The notes beneath the pieces were generated by a model. That model ran no database searches. It was not told the origin of the DNA and saw only the letters and a list, made by a program, of their open reading frames with translations. Source: Pseudovirgaria hyperparasitica (taxonomy: Eukaryota > Ascomycota > Dothideomycetes > Acrospermales > Acrospermaceae). Taken from it: 64,000 nt of DNA. Every line of letters starts with the position of its first letter. The first letter of the stretch is position 1. Location: the NCBI RefSeq assembly GCF_010093815.1, contig NW_022985551.1, positions 377,259-441,258 on the forward strand, written 5' to 3'. This document shows, piece after piece, positions 37,100-48,729 of this stretch. Both the position numbers and the translations under genes were made by a program.

Positions 37100-38440
37100 G
37101 TCCCATCGTCTTCGGGATAATCTACTATCCCGCCTAACTACCTTCCGGAGGGGAGGTTGGGGGTGTTATAAAGGAAGGGCCTAAGGTAGGTATTATATTC
37201 TATAACTATCTCGCGTCTCTCGCTTTTATCGTACGAATGTATTCTATGACCTATTTACGTTTTATACACGTTAACGACCATAACGGGTGTTTCCCGTCGT
37301 AGTTTAAACACTATGCTATATCCCTATTTCTTAGCCCTTCTCCTCGCGGTTTATAAGGGCACTTCTAGGTAGCGTGGTCCCCACGGCACTATCCGTACTT
37401 AGTCTTCTATAAGCACCTTTATATAGTGTGTCCATACCCTTAGTAGTTAAAGCACTATATTATTACCCATGCTCTATCCCATGGCTCGGCCATAAGGAGC
37501 TCTCCTTCTACTAGAAATCCCTCCTATATAATACGTTATGCGAGGGCGGGGTCTCGGAGCTCTATAATTATAGTAGAGTGTTTTTTCGCCGTCGTCTTAA
37601 TCGCCTATAGGTTCTTCCACCACGCTTTCACGATCTTAATCCCTAGGTATTTTCGCGTGTTAGATTGTTCTATACGCGTAATATCCTCCGCTCCGATAGC
37701 CTATCCCCGTACGGGTACTAAGTATACCTATATCGGGTATGTGGCCGCCCTAATAGAGGCGCCTAGAAAGATACTACTAATCGCGTTCGGATCGCGCGAG
37801 ATAGTCTACTACGCGATATTCGTTATTATAGTAAGTACTACTCCTCCTAGCGTGAGTTTGGTAGCGACGACATTTAACTATATTCCCTTTTATTTATTAA
37901 TCTTACTTACTATGTCCTTTGGGGATGCTCGCTAGACCTATGCTAGGGTGTCCTTATCCTAGATTACGACGTATATACTATACGCCGCGTCGCTAGTCCG
38001 GGGGGCCCGTGGTATAGCTTCCGGTATTACTACTATTTATACCCATGTGCTAGGGCGCTTACCTTAAGTGAGTTCCTCCTGGATTCTACGTAGGCTAGCC
38101 TCTATTTGGTTGAGCCTACCCTCCGGTCCTCCTAGTTATATCTTCTTCTCCTCCTCTATAATTCCCCTTAGGTTCCGGATAAGGTTCTAGAATATATATA
38201 GGAGGGTCTTCTAGCTCTCTCCGGCTTCCTTCTCTACACGTACTACCTAGTAGTCGATGCGATCTAGGAGGGTTTCCCCTCTCGGGGTCCCCTTTATTCC
38301 GCCTATCTATAGCGGCGTGCGCCTTTGGGTGTGTTCTACGTTTTAGATAGGTGTATAGCTACCCTTAGTAATGTTACTATATAGCCTTTTCTATCGTACC
38401 GGTGGGGGTATATCCGGTATATACCGGGGTATGTCGGTGC
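37100..38440 (-). pseudogene. LINE ORF1 region
   Basis: The position 5' of the endonuclease and mostly open minus-strand stretches suggest ORF1 (Gag-like protein). I could not identify its usual zinc knuckles with confidence. The plus-strand ORF at 37657-37935 lies opposite and is probably a shadow. Confidence 0.45.
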
Positions 38441-38454
38441 CTAAGGCCGCTATA

Positions 38455-38487
38455 TTTATTAGTTAAGGGCTGCCCTTAACTAATAAA
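38455..38487. repeat. Palindrome P5 near the 5' end of the LINE
   Basis: Perfect 16-bp arms TTTATTAGTTAAGGGC around a single T. It lies 244 bp from the LINE 5' end, in the presumed 5' UTR, next to a small CCGGTATATACCGG palindrome at about 38415-38430. Confidence 0.92.
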
Positions 38488-39150
38488 AGGGGGTCGGCGT
38501 GTCGGCGTTCTAGTAGCGTAGTCCGTGCCTCTATCTCCGTGAGGATTTTAAGAGGGTGTATATATATCTTTGCACGGCGATAACGTCTTGGTTTCGACGC
38601 TACACGTACGTGCGTATAGTAGTAGTTGGTATACTCGGTGTGCTCTATTAATTGAGGTATGTATCTCGCTATATTACCCCGAATGGACCAAGTTAGCCTC
38701 TTAGGGATGTAAAAGAAGTTTTTTCTACTATGTCTTTATCGATATAAGGTTCATAGTATTCTACTTATATTATTATCTTCGTATAAGGCGTTTCTAAAGT
38801 AGTATACTTATATAGCCGTGTTTATAAATAATAGCTATAGTAGTACTAAATAGATTATATTTATCGTTTTTAAACTCTTCTTTACTACTTTATCTAGCCC
38901 TATTTTATATTCTATTCCCCTAAGACATTTTCGAGTCGCGCTATCACCCGTATTAGTATACGTATACTTTTTACAGCTACTTTTAAGAGGCTAGCCCCTA
39001 GCGACTCTAGACTCCCTATTTTCTAGACTCGTAGCTTCGATCTAGTAAGTCTAGACTACCTTATTAGACACGCTATATACTTCCTCTAAGCTAGTTTCGG
39101 AGTCCTAATCTCCCCCTATAAGTTCGTAGTCCGGGTACGACCTCTAAAAT

Positions 39151-39522
39151 TATAGTAAGCTATCGCTACGTGTGTCCCTTTTATAAATGGCTATGTTTCT
39201 AGTATAGTAGTCGCGACGAACTTATAAGTATCTCTTCTAGGTATTATAAGTTCTCTTTAAACGCACGACTTCTTATTAGTTCTCTTTTATGATAGGACGG
39301 GTCTATATAATACTCTTAATTAATTCTTCAATAGCTAAGTCTAATAATTAATACCCATAGAGACCTATAAACGTAAGAAAAGGTCGAATAGTCGAATATT
39401 AGTGATGGGGGAAGCGCGCCGAGTAGAATGACCAAGGAAAACGCCCTCCTTAAATATACAATGAAGCCATGTAATCGAGCTAGGGACACATACATGTAGG
39501 GCTGTAGGAGCGGCCTTCCACA
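39151..39522 (-). repeat. Element D 5' LTR (372 bp)
   Basis: Begins TATAGTAAGCTATCGC and ends CCTTCCACA. Contains a 45-bp segment (around agttctcttttatgatagg) that is missing from both LTRs of element E. Confidence 0.93.
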
Positions 39523-39526
39523 ATAG

Positions 39527-40213
39527 ATATCTAATACTAGTCCTATTTCTAAGCCTATCTCCTTCTCTCGCAAGACTCGCTCTAAAGGGATTACCTCTAC
39601 CCCGGCTATACCGGCTAAAAAATCCACTTATTATAGTAGTATAAAGGCGCGCTCTAAGTTAGAGAAGAAGATAGCTAAGACTACTACTACTATTACTACT
39701 AACGTGGCTACTAGTCGCTCTAATCTAGGTAATTCTAGTACTAGTATTACGGAAGAGGTAGCTATAAAGCCTACCTACATCTACTCGCGCCGCCTATCTA
39801 CTCTACCTCCTTTAGAGAATAAAGAAGATCTTATTATAGATAATAATTAAGAGTTTACGCCTTCGCCGCCTCGCTCTAAACGCCGTTCCTCTTTTCGGTC
39901 TAATATAGACTAACTTAGTTACTCTAGGTCCTTTTAGGACCTTAATATTCACTCTAAACCTAGCTCTAGTAATAATAAGGCCTAGGTCGCTAAAGATACT
40001 AAACGTGGTCGCGGTTTATGCTATAGGAAAACGGCGAACTACGGTTTAATATACTTTAAGTATATTAAGGCTTATACTACTGGCTCTAAATATCTCTTCC
40101 GCTCTAACTCTAGTATTAGCTACTACTCTACTAACCGCGATAGGCCTATATACCTAATCTTTAAGCTCCCTACCCGCTACCGCCACTATACCATCCTTAG
40201 TAAAGTTTATCTT
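39527..40213 (+). pseudogene. Family G antisense ORF, first part
   Basis: A plus-strand frame, opposite to pol, of about 229 codons with only RIP-type stops: SPISKPISFSRKTRSKGI, then KARSKLEKKIAKTTTTITTN, then FTPSPPRSKRRSSFR. It is rich in Ser, Thr, Lys and Arg. Its start may lie left of element D (joining across the ATAG duplication keeps a short open stretch in the same frame). The second part is in another frame downstream. Not recognised. Confidence 0.5.
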
Positions 40214-40334
40214 TAGATAAGTCTATTAGGCTATTTTAGTCTAGGGTAATCTAAAGTTATCTATACTAATACGTTTTTAGGTTTCTATTTATATATAAGA
40301 TATATATAACGATCTTCGCGTCCGTGACTCTTGG

Positions 40335-40950
40335 TAGTTCTAGTAGTTATCTAGCTTCTATACGTAGAGAGTTTAGAGAGCGCTATAAGCTCTTTCTAGA
40401 GGGTATTAAAGTATAAGTTTAGAAACTATTAATTATTATTAACCTTAGCTTATAATTTTTAGTCGCCGTGAGATTTCTAGCGCTTAGGCTACCTATTCTA
40501 GAGAGTTAGTTTTAGCTACTAAGGCCGTAGAAGAGATTCGTGCTATTCCTTCCCGCCTACCTTATACTACTAATAGGTCTTATAAGAGATCTACTAGTTC
40601 TCCTTCTAAGTTACCTTATAAGAGGGTATATATTCTATTCTAGATTATTCTAGACCGTGTTAGCTAACTTTAGGTCTAGTCGCTCCGCTCTAGCGCTTAG
40701 TTATCGTCTTACTAGGCTCTAACTAAGCGCGTAGTTACTCTAGAGAATAAGGTCTCTAACCTCCGTCGCTCTATTACTCGGTTAGTTTATTCGCTATACT
40801 CTAAGAGTAATAATAAGATAGAGGAGTAGCTCTATGGCTCTATTTACTAGGGTTTCTATATAGTATGTATTAGCTCTATCTACCTGGTTTCTATCTATTT
40901 TAGTCCTTTTTAGACCGTTTAGATACCTATCTACTAGTTTTCTAGTAATT
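40335..40950 (+). pseudogene. Family G antisense ORF, second part (coiled-coil-like)
   Basis: The plus-strand frame, about 200 codons, includes RREISSAxATYSRELVLAT, then NRSYKRSTSSPSKLPYKRV, then TKRVVTLENKVSNLRRSITR, which has heptad-like spacing. It differs in frame from 39527-40213. Between them, about 40250-40290, lies tactaatacgtttttag, which resembles a fungal branch point followed by a 3' splice site, so an intron is plausible. It converges on the end of pol. Confidence 0.5.
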
Positions 40951-41479
40951 TAATTCTTAACTTAATAATATTATATACGTTCTTATTTATTCTATAACTA
41001 TTAAATTTTAGGTTCTAATTTTCTTTAAGTTACTTAAGTATAGGTATCGTATATAAATTAGTTTATCTCTCTAAATTATATTAGAGTATCTAAACTAGTA
41101 ACCTAGTAGTTATTAGTTCGGGTACTCTAATCTTTTATATTATATATTACGAGTTTAATTCCGTAGTAGAGTACCTTTTTAGTTTCTTAGTTCTATATTC
41201 TTCTCGTATATAATAGTCTATATTAGTCTATTCTAGACTTCTCTATGTTATTCTATTATAATATATCGCGTCGCGTGTCTATAACGGTTATTTACGTTTT
41301 CTTTGCGTTTAGTAACTATATATTACTTAAATTATAGGGCTACCTTATAGAGTTTTCCTAGTATGCGTTTAGGATTCGTAATTCGATACTTCGTTCTCTA
41401 TAGTATCCTTCTTCTTTTTATAACGGCCCTAATAGTACTAGGTTTACGGTAGTAACGTGTTATCCTATAACCTCTATTT

Positions 41480-42384
41480 ATATATAGCTATCGCGGTACT
41501 TAAGATATATACCGTAGGTTCCTAGATATCCTTATCCTTGGTATAGTTCTTCTAATAGATTTAATACTTTTAGATACCGTTCTCGTTAAGCCTATATTTA
41601 ATAATATAGTCTACTTCGTACACGTCTAGTCTATCTTAGAGTATAATAGAGTATAATTACACGTTCGTATGTTTATATATATTAGGTCGAAACCTTTTAA
41701 GTAATAAGACGTGGAATACGTTATAGACTTTTATATTATTTCCTAGGTCGAGCTCGTAGGCTCTTATACCGATATAACATTTAATTCGGAAGGGACTAGC
41801 TATTTTATAATCGAGCTTTTTATTTACTTATAATATTCGTATATTATAGACGTTAAGGAGGACTTCGTCTCTCTCCTTGTATGCTTAATCTTTAACTAAT
41901 CTATTATAGTACTTTATATATAACTTATTCGCTTACTAGATTATTACGCGATAGTTACGTACGGTTTTAAAGATTTTAATCGCTAGTTCCTACGCGTGGA
42001 CGTTAACATCTATTATTCGGTTAAACTAGACTATATAAGGTTCGAAACCTATCCTTAGACTACGTTCTAGGTTCGCCTAGAAGGGCGTAACACCTATTAT
42101 ACTATAACGACTATTATTATACGCGAATTCTACTATACTTAGTAGAGAGGCCTAGTCGTCTTATTTAAAATTATAGAATGTATAAAGGTAGGCCTCGAGC
42201 GTTTAGTTCTATCGCTCTATCTAACTATCTATTTATAGATAGAATACTATTAATATGTTTCTATTTATACTAGCCATTTCGTAGAATAACGTCTAGAATT
42301 TAGACGTGAATATACTCCCTCGGTCCGTAATGATCCTTTTTAGTATACTATAGACCTTAATAATCTTATTCTAGAATACTTATG
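41480..42384 (-). pseudogene. pol: Family G integrase (C-terminal half) and chromodomain
   Basis: Continues the integrase broken at 53725. It reads SILKRIITDRGSIFTSKF, then a decayed HPQTDG motif at about 42225-42240, then TLEAYLYTFYNF and IVEFAYNNSRYS. At about 41480-41600 a chromodomain is visible: YEVDYIIKYRLNENGI then YQIYQKNYTKDKDI (allowing for stops). RIP stops and Cys/His to Tyr changes make it inactive. Confidence 0.82.
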
Positions 42385-42388
42385 CTAG

Positions 42389-42715
42389 TGTGGTAAGCCA
42401 TCGCTACGTGTGTCCCTTTTGTAAATGGCTGTGTTCCTAGTATAGTAGTCGCGACGAACTTACAAGTATCTCTCCTAGGTATTATAAGTTCTCTTTGAAC
42501 GCACGATCTTAATTAATTCTTTAATAGCTAAGCCTAATAATCAATATCTATAGAGGCCTATAAACATAAGGAAAGGTCGAATAGTCGAATATTAGTAATG
42601 GGGGAAGCGCGCCGAGTAGAATGACCAAGGAAAACGCCCTCCTTAAGTATATAATAAAGCTATATAATTAAGCCAGGGACATATACATATAGGGCTATAG
42701 GAGTGGCCTTCTATA
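42389..42715 (-). repeat. Element E 3' LTR (327 bp)
   Basis: Starts TGTGGTAAGCCATCGC with the terminal TG intact. It lacks the 45-bp internal segment of the D LTRs. Confidence 0.93.
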
Positions 42716-42861
42716 TATACCTCCCCGGCCTATAGAACTACTACCCTTAGTAGTATAGTAACCGTGTGAGAAACCGTGTAAAGAACGCCTAAAAGAAAGA
42801 CCTTAATATAAATAAAATGCGCCCCTAGTAAACCTCTTAGCGCGGGTAAACCTTAGCCCGG

Positions 42862-42894
42862 ATTATTAGTTAAGGGCAGCCCTTAACTAATAAT
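42862..42894. repeat. Palindrome P1 homologue in element E
   Basis: Identical to P1 of element D, perfect 16-bp arms with centre A, at the same place 147 bp inside the LTR. Confidence 0.9.
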
Positions 42895-42911
42895 TAGGTA
42901 GGTTTTTAGGC

Positions 42912-45900
42912 GCCTAATCTTAGTACTTAAGGTCACGAGCCAGCTCCTAAAGAATTATATTACTTATCTTAGAGAGGTTAGATTCCTCCTCGTCGGATAG
43001 TTTATTAGGCCTCTTCTATCTATAGAAGTTCTCTTTAACGTTATCTAGGCCCGTATTAGACTCGAATTTCTTAAAATTAATTAGCTACTTAGCGGCGTGC
43101 GCCTTATTAAATTCCTTCTAGAACGACCTATCCCTATAGACTAGCCTTTCCTACCTTACTATTTTCTTAAAGGTCTCTATAAATACCCTCGAGCCCTCCT
43201 TAAACCAGGCGTCTACCTTAGCTTTAAGTTATTAAGGACTTATATTAAGCCACGTAGCTGCCTCTTCTTTTATCTTCTAGCTATTCTATCTTTTACGGCC
43301 GACTAATACGTTACTAACGGCGTTAAAACTCGGGAGTTAAACTACGGCTAGGAAGGCAAAAGGAATCGCACTATATTTATTAGAAAATCCCGACGGAGAC
43401 GTAGGTCCCGGAGTTAAATTCCTATAAGCTACTACGAGTTGTTTCTATGTACCTATTTTAGGCACTTCTATTACTATATAATTAGGGCTAATCGCGATAT
43501 ACCATGGAAGTATTATACGTCTTCCACCCTTTACGGGACCCTAGGCGCCGTATATTATTAGTAGGCTAGAGATGCGTACTTTAAGGGACTAGTAGAGGAC
43601 TAGGATAAAGGGACTAAATTATTTCTTATCGTCCGTATTATAGATCTTATCATTAATAGCCGTGATTATACCGTTTCGATTAACCCCCTCGCGGAGCTTA
43701 GCCTTCGACTACTATTTATTTAAGAACTTATAGAAGCGGGGAACGATTATAGTATAGTCGTTACTTTATTCGTCGTCGAGACTAATACTCCTCTAGATTA
43801 TATTAAACCCGTGTCTATTACTAGGATTAAGGATTCGATTAATAGCGTTATCGAGATACTTAAAACCCGTCTTATTACCCCTATTCTAGGACTTCGTATA
43901 GTACGGGTATAAGATTAGATAGTAGTTAAGATTAGGCCGAAGAGCGATATAGATAAGCTAGTAAAGTAGGCATTACCTAATAAACTATTAGATATAGGAG
44001 TGGTATATAGTTCGTAGCTAGCCGTAGTTCGATTTCTTATTAAACATGCGCTAGTAATACTTATATATATTAAATTTATCCCTCGCGAGTTCTAGAATAC
44101 TCTTATTAAGTATAGAGGTCGTCTTTTTAAGTAGCTCGAAGAGCCCTTTAATATTAATACTTCCGGTACATTCCTACTCGTTAAAGAGTTACCTACCTAT
44201 CCTACTATCCTCCTTCTAAATCATAAATATAATACTAGTAAGGATGGTTTTAATATTAATAACTTACTTCGGGGTCTCTAGGGCCTAGTAATAATAGATA
44301 CCTAATATCTCTATCGGATAAGGTGGCCGCGCGTACTTCGCGAACCAGGTATAGCGGTCCTTATAAACTTTAAGGGCCCCCACGTTATCTCTAAACTTAT
44401 ATACTATTTTAAGTCTCGCTACTAGGTTTAACTAGGACACGCTAATAAGTATATTATTCTTTCTAGCCACGTCTTAGTAATGCTTATAGTAGACTTTATA
44501 TAGAATAGCCATATTACCTATCTACGCTTTCTAGCGTACTAGTAGGGCCATTCCCTTAATGCTCGTGAAATTCTTCTTTAATAATATAGCTACCTTAAAA
44601 GTCTTCGTTACTAAAGGCGCGCATTAATACTTCTTAGGCTCATCCTCTTCCTCAACCGATACTATCATCTTAGGGTATAAACTAAGAATAACCGGGGATT
44701 ATCGTGTAGGCGCCCCTAGTAATTACTAAGGGCCGGTAGATAAGGTACGTCTATGAGTGGGTTTTATCGGCATAGCCGTAATAGGTACTAAAGAGGTTCT
44801 TATATAGCCTAGTAAGAGATATATACTAGTAGTAGTAGGAGGAATACTTACTTTAAACGGATAACTAGCTTTAAAGAGACGACGTACTACTAAACTAGAA
44901 GGCGTACTTTATGGAGGGGACTTCACTACGGGCGTTACCTACGCTAGTTTTAGTAATAGTAAGGTCTAAGGCGAAGGCAATGCACTTATCTCTTTAATTT
45001 ATAGGTAGTATTTAACGGGCCTATAAACTATTCTACTTATCCGTGACTATTAACTAGCGGGGATAATAAGTCCCGTCTTATTATAGAACGTTAGTTTATT
45101 TTATCGGCTAGGGTAGTTTAAGAATTACTAGAGAGATAGACCGTCCTTATTACTATCGCTAGCTAGGGTAGTATTAATATTAGAGCTCTAAAGATATACC
45201 TTAATTCCCCTTCCCTTCTATCCCTAGCCAATTTAGGACTATAGGGATACGTTTAACTAGTTCCTCGCTCTTATCTATGTCCGCATTTATAAGAGCGCTA
45301 CTAGCTTTTCTATAAAGTTCTATATTTACTAGAGCTGTCCGAGGGCGGATTAGACTAACTAGCTATTATTATTAGAGAGGTCTTTTCGCTAGTTTTATAG
45401 GATTATATTTTTAGCTTTTAGAATGCGGGAGTTAGTATCTCTTCTATAACGAATTATCTCATAGACTTCTTTTAGAATGGAGGAGTTAATCTTTACCTTA
45501 CTATACCCTATTACAGCTTCTACTTCCTAGAAGAGGTTAACTATACTACTTAAGAGCTATTCTATAAGGCTAGTAATATAAAGGAGATTATTAAACGTGT
45601 CTAGAATATAGTCCTATCGCTCTTACGGGTCCTAGATAGCGATAATTTAGTTAATAGTAGACTTATTTACTTCCGTAGCTTCTATAGCCTATCTATACGG
45701 AGTAGTAGATGGCCTTAATACCACGATAGCTATCGATAGCTCTACTTTAGTACTTACGACTCTTAACTAGAACCGCGTCTATCTTATTAGTGCTTAACGA
45801 TCTTATAACTCTTTACGGGTAGGCGTTTTCTTTTTCGGTAGGGCTATTATTATTATCGGTTCTATTAGCGAGTTATATTCTAAGAAGAGATAGTTAAGTA

Positions 45901-45993
45901 AGGCGGAAGTGGAGAAGGAGGTTTTATTAATTAAGGAGGTATAGAGAGGTGTAAGAGGGAAGAGTTATATACTATCTTAAGTTCTCTTTTTAT
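42912..45993 (-). pseudogene. Element E accessory ORF
   Basis: Homologue of the D accessory ORF (23352-26430) on the same strand as gag-pol, of similar length, with RIP-type stops at partly different sites. Comparing copies should allow lost Gln and Trp codons to be inferred. Function unknown. Confidence 0.62.
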
Positions 45994-46071
45994 ACCTCCT
46001 CAAATGCCGGGTATATAGTAATTTTTATAAATAATCCTTACTAACGGCCGTAGGCCCGTATACGTGTCGAA

Positions 46072-46175
46072 TCTATGAATAAATATATACTAGGTATATA
46101 GGAAATCTATGAATAAATGTATCTACCGGGTATATAGCGGAATCTATAAATGAATAGATACCGGGTATATTCTTA
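46072..46175. repeat. Three-unit minisatellite in element E
   Basis: Same AATCTATRAATRAAT units as in D, between pol and the accessory ORF. Confidence 0.75.
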
Positions 46176-48674
46176 TCCTTATAAGACTTTCTATAAGTAT
46201 CTTTTTCTCCTATACCTTCTCCTTCTTTTCTTCCTTATTAGTTCCTAATAGGGCCCGTTCTATAGTAACGAAATAGGCCTTTAATAGATAGGCTTCGATT
46301 ACACGACCGGCTTTAATATATAGTAGATAGAATTCGCGTAAACGCCATTATATCTTCTTTCGAGCATTACTTACTTTAATAATAAGTTTTATTATTTTAT
46401 AGTAATAATAGGGTTTATTATCCTCTTTCGATAATAGAGTTTATCGTCCTTTTTCGATAATAGAGTTTATCGTTATAAGACTACTTTTATAAGTATCCCT
46501 TCTCTTCTTAAAAAAAACTTCTATCCTCTAGAAGGAGATATTAATTCTAGGGAAACGCAAATATTCTTCTCTATTAAAGTCTTACGGAGTAGGAATTACT
46601 ACTTCTACCCGGGTTCGTGTAGCGTCGTCGAGGTATTCCGTAAGTTATTTATAATAGTTTTCCTTATCGCTACTCTTCTTATTTTCCTTGGTAATTCTTC
46701 TAATTAGTAGTTATAAGGGATTATTGTAACTCTCGTTACTTATATTTCTCATAAAATATTTCTTTAACCTATAGCTAGGAAACGTCCCTCTAAGTATAGC
46801 TCTATTAAGCTCTACGAGCTTATAAGTATAATTAAACACGGACTAGATTCTATATAGCCCCCTCTAATACTACCTTAGCTTCCGCCCTATATCCTCTATT
46901 ACTATAAGTTATATAGAAGGATAATTATATTAACTAGTAACGACTCTTAACGAAGGTAATAGTCGTTATTCTATGCCTCTCTCGATTCCTTATACGTTCG
47001 TGTCGCGTGGGTATAGGCCTCCTTAAGATCCTTAGATCTTCTCTTAAGTTATCTAGCTCGAAGAGCGAGTAAGTTAGACGTCGATTATATCTCGTCCTAA
47101 GGAAGTATTCGGAGCGACTCGAATTCGACTTTAATAGGCATGATTAGTTTATAGCCGAGCACGAGATATACGGTACTATACCCTATACTAGCACGTGTCG
47201 TTATTCTATCTATCTAGACGACCACATGGAGGTGGCTAGGCTAGTTCTTAAATCCGCTATTAGTTATCTTCGCGAGAGTATTAGCGAGTAGTATAAAACT
47301 TCTCTTAATAATCCTATTTACTCGGGGATTATATATAGATATAACCTTCTAATAAATTCTATAGAGTTAGAGGAGCTCCTCTATAGCACCTATATTTTCT
47401 CTACTACTATTATAGGTAATTTTAGGAATAATTCTATATCTATAGATTACGTTCTTAAAGAGGAACTTTATAACGACTATAGACGTAGCTACCATATATA
47501 CCTCCGCCTTAGTCCATCCGCTTAGCTATTCTTATATAGATACTACTTTACTATACCCTATAGAAGGTAGTAGCGTCGTTACGTCTAAGTATATTCTTTA
47601 CTAAAGAATAGACGTTATAATGTGGTAGAGCCCTTTATTAAGACCTCCAAGGAGTTTACTTCATCATTAATATTTATTATAGGTTTTCACGTGCTATCAC
47701 ACGTCTCTATATATACCTACCTACTAATACTTATCCTTAATCCTTCCGAGGGTCCCTTCGCTACCTCTATAATCTATCTTATTATAAGTAGCGGTAATTA
47801 TACGCGCCCTAGTATTCGGATCCTTAATTACTCGTGTATATTAGCGATACCTATCTCCTCTCCGCTAGAGTATTTAGTTACGCACGAGGAACTTTAGATA
47901 GTCGGTTATAAAGGCCTTATACGCTCGGTTAGTTAGGTTAGTTAGCCTCTTAAGTATAGTAAGGTACTTTATAATCCTCTACTATTTATCGCTATATTTA
48001 TCTATTAAGGGAGACTTAATAGTAGTATAGTCGAGTATCTCTATTATATAATCTCTCCCGCTAACGGGCTTAATTAACGACGTCTCTAGTATATCTATAT
48101 ATAGAGCTATATCTACGAACTCGTCTAGGTTAAAGGTAGAGATATCTAGTGGTTCTTCTCCTTCGTATATCCGTAAGATACCGTCGGCGATTATATTACG
48201 CTTTCTAGGTACGTGTCTAACTATAAAGTTCTATAGCTAAATCTACGTAAGCCACCTAGTAACGAGCGCCCCTAGTAAGTTAGTTACGGTACGGTTAATT
48301 TAAGCGACTAGAGTATTCGTGTCTATTTCTATAATAAAGTATATACTATAGAGGTATTACCGGAACTTCTATAACACGTAGAGAAGGGCTCGGTACTCTA
48401 GCTTCACGGTATTATAGTTTCTCTTAGCTTTTAACTATATTCCTCTATTATACCGCGATAGCTAATATTTATAATTCTCGTTCTTCTATATTAACGTAGC
48501 TCCCTACCTAATATTACTAGAGTCTACTACTAGAATTATATCTCCCGTATCTATTCTATACCGTAATATTATTAGTGCGGGAGTAGTAGTTAGAGCTATC
48601 TTTAGCGCGTCTATCGAGGTCTACTCCTTAGCTATCTACTACTAGGCCGATTTATTCTTTAATAGTATAAATAG

Positions 48675-48729
48675 NNNNNNNNNNNNNNNNNNNNNNNNNN
48701 NNNNNNNNNNNNNNNNNNNNNNNNNNNNN
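48675..48729. other. Assembly gap (55 N)
   Basis: A run of N in the RT/RNase H part of E. Homology with D indicates roughly 72 missing bases. Confidence 0.98.

Larger units (their letters stand above)
33444..38731 (-). mobile_element. LINE (non-LTR retrotransposon, Tad-like organisation) inserted in element D
   Basis: 5,288 bp flanked by the direct repeat GTCTTTATCGATATA (33429-33443 and 38732-38746). Comparison with E, which has the uninterrupted site (ctttattaatataagg near 52980), confirms the insertion. The element reads leftward: ORF1, then APE-type endonuclease, RT and RNase H-like region, ending in a (TAA/ATA)n tail at 33444-33465, as expected for the 3' end of a minus-strand LINE. The order endonuclease-RT-RNase H resembles fungal Tad1-clade elements; clade placement is inference. 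Confidence 0.9.
22781..39522 (-). mobile_element. Element D: Ty3/gypsy element with large accessory ORF, carrying a nested LINE
   Basis: LTRs of 372 bp at 22781-23152 and 39151-39522 border the element, with the 4-bp target duplication ATAG (22777-22780 and 39523-39526). LTR termini are TGTGG...CCACA, partly mutated. Minus-strand order is 5' LTR (right), gag-pol, repeat spacer, accessory ORF, 3' LTR (left). A LINE with a 15-bp target duplication sits between the 5' LTR and gag. Without it the element is about 11.4 kb. The purine run GGGGAGGTA next to the left LTR is a likely polypurine tract. E and F are the same family. Confidence 0.92.

Noticed and set aside
37657-37935. Plus-strand ORF of 92 codons in the LINE
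   Set aside because: It lies opposite to LINE ORF1, has no homologue or context, and is probably chance.
39115-39150. Primer-binding site next to the D 5' LTR (tagaggtcgtacccgg on the minus strand)
   Set aside because: A TGG start may have been mutated to TAG, but I could not match it to a tRNA 3' end with a proper T-arm.
39328-39627. Minus-strand ORF of 99 codons across the D LTR border
   Set aside because: It spans an LTR and its flank, so it arose from the insertion and is not a gene.
48675-48729. Structural break at the N run
   Set aside because: The flanks match D collinearly across about 72 bp, so it is a small assembly gap.
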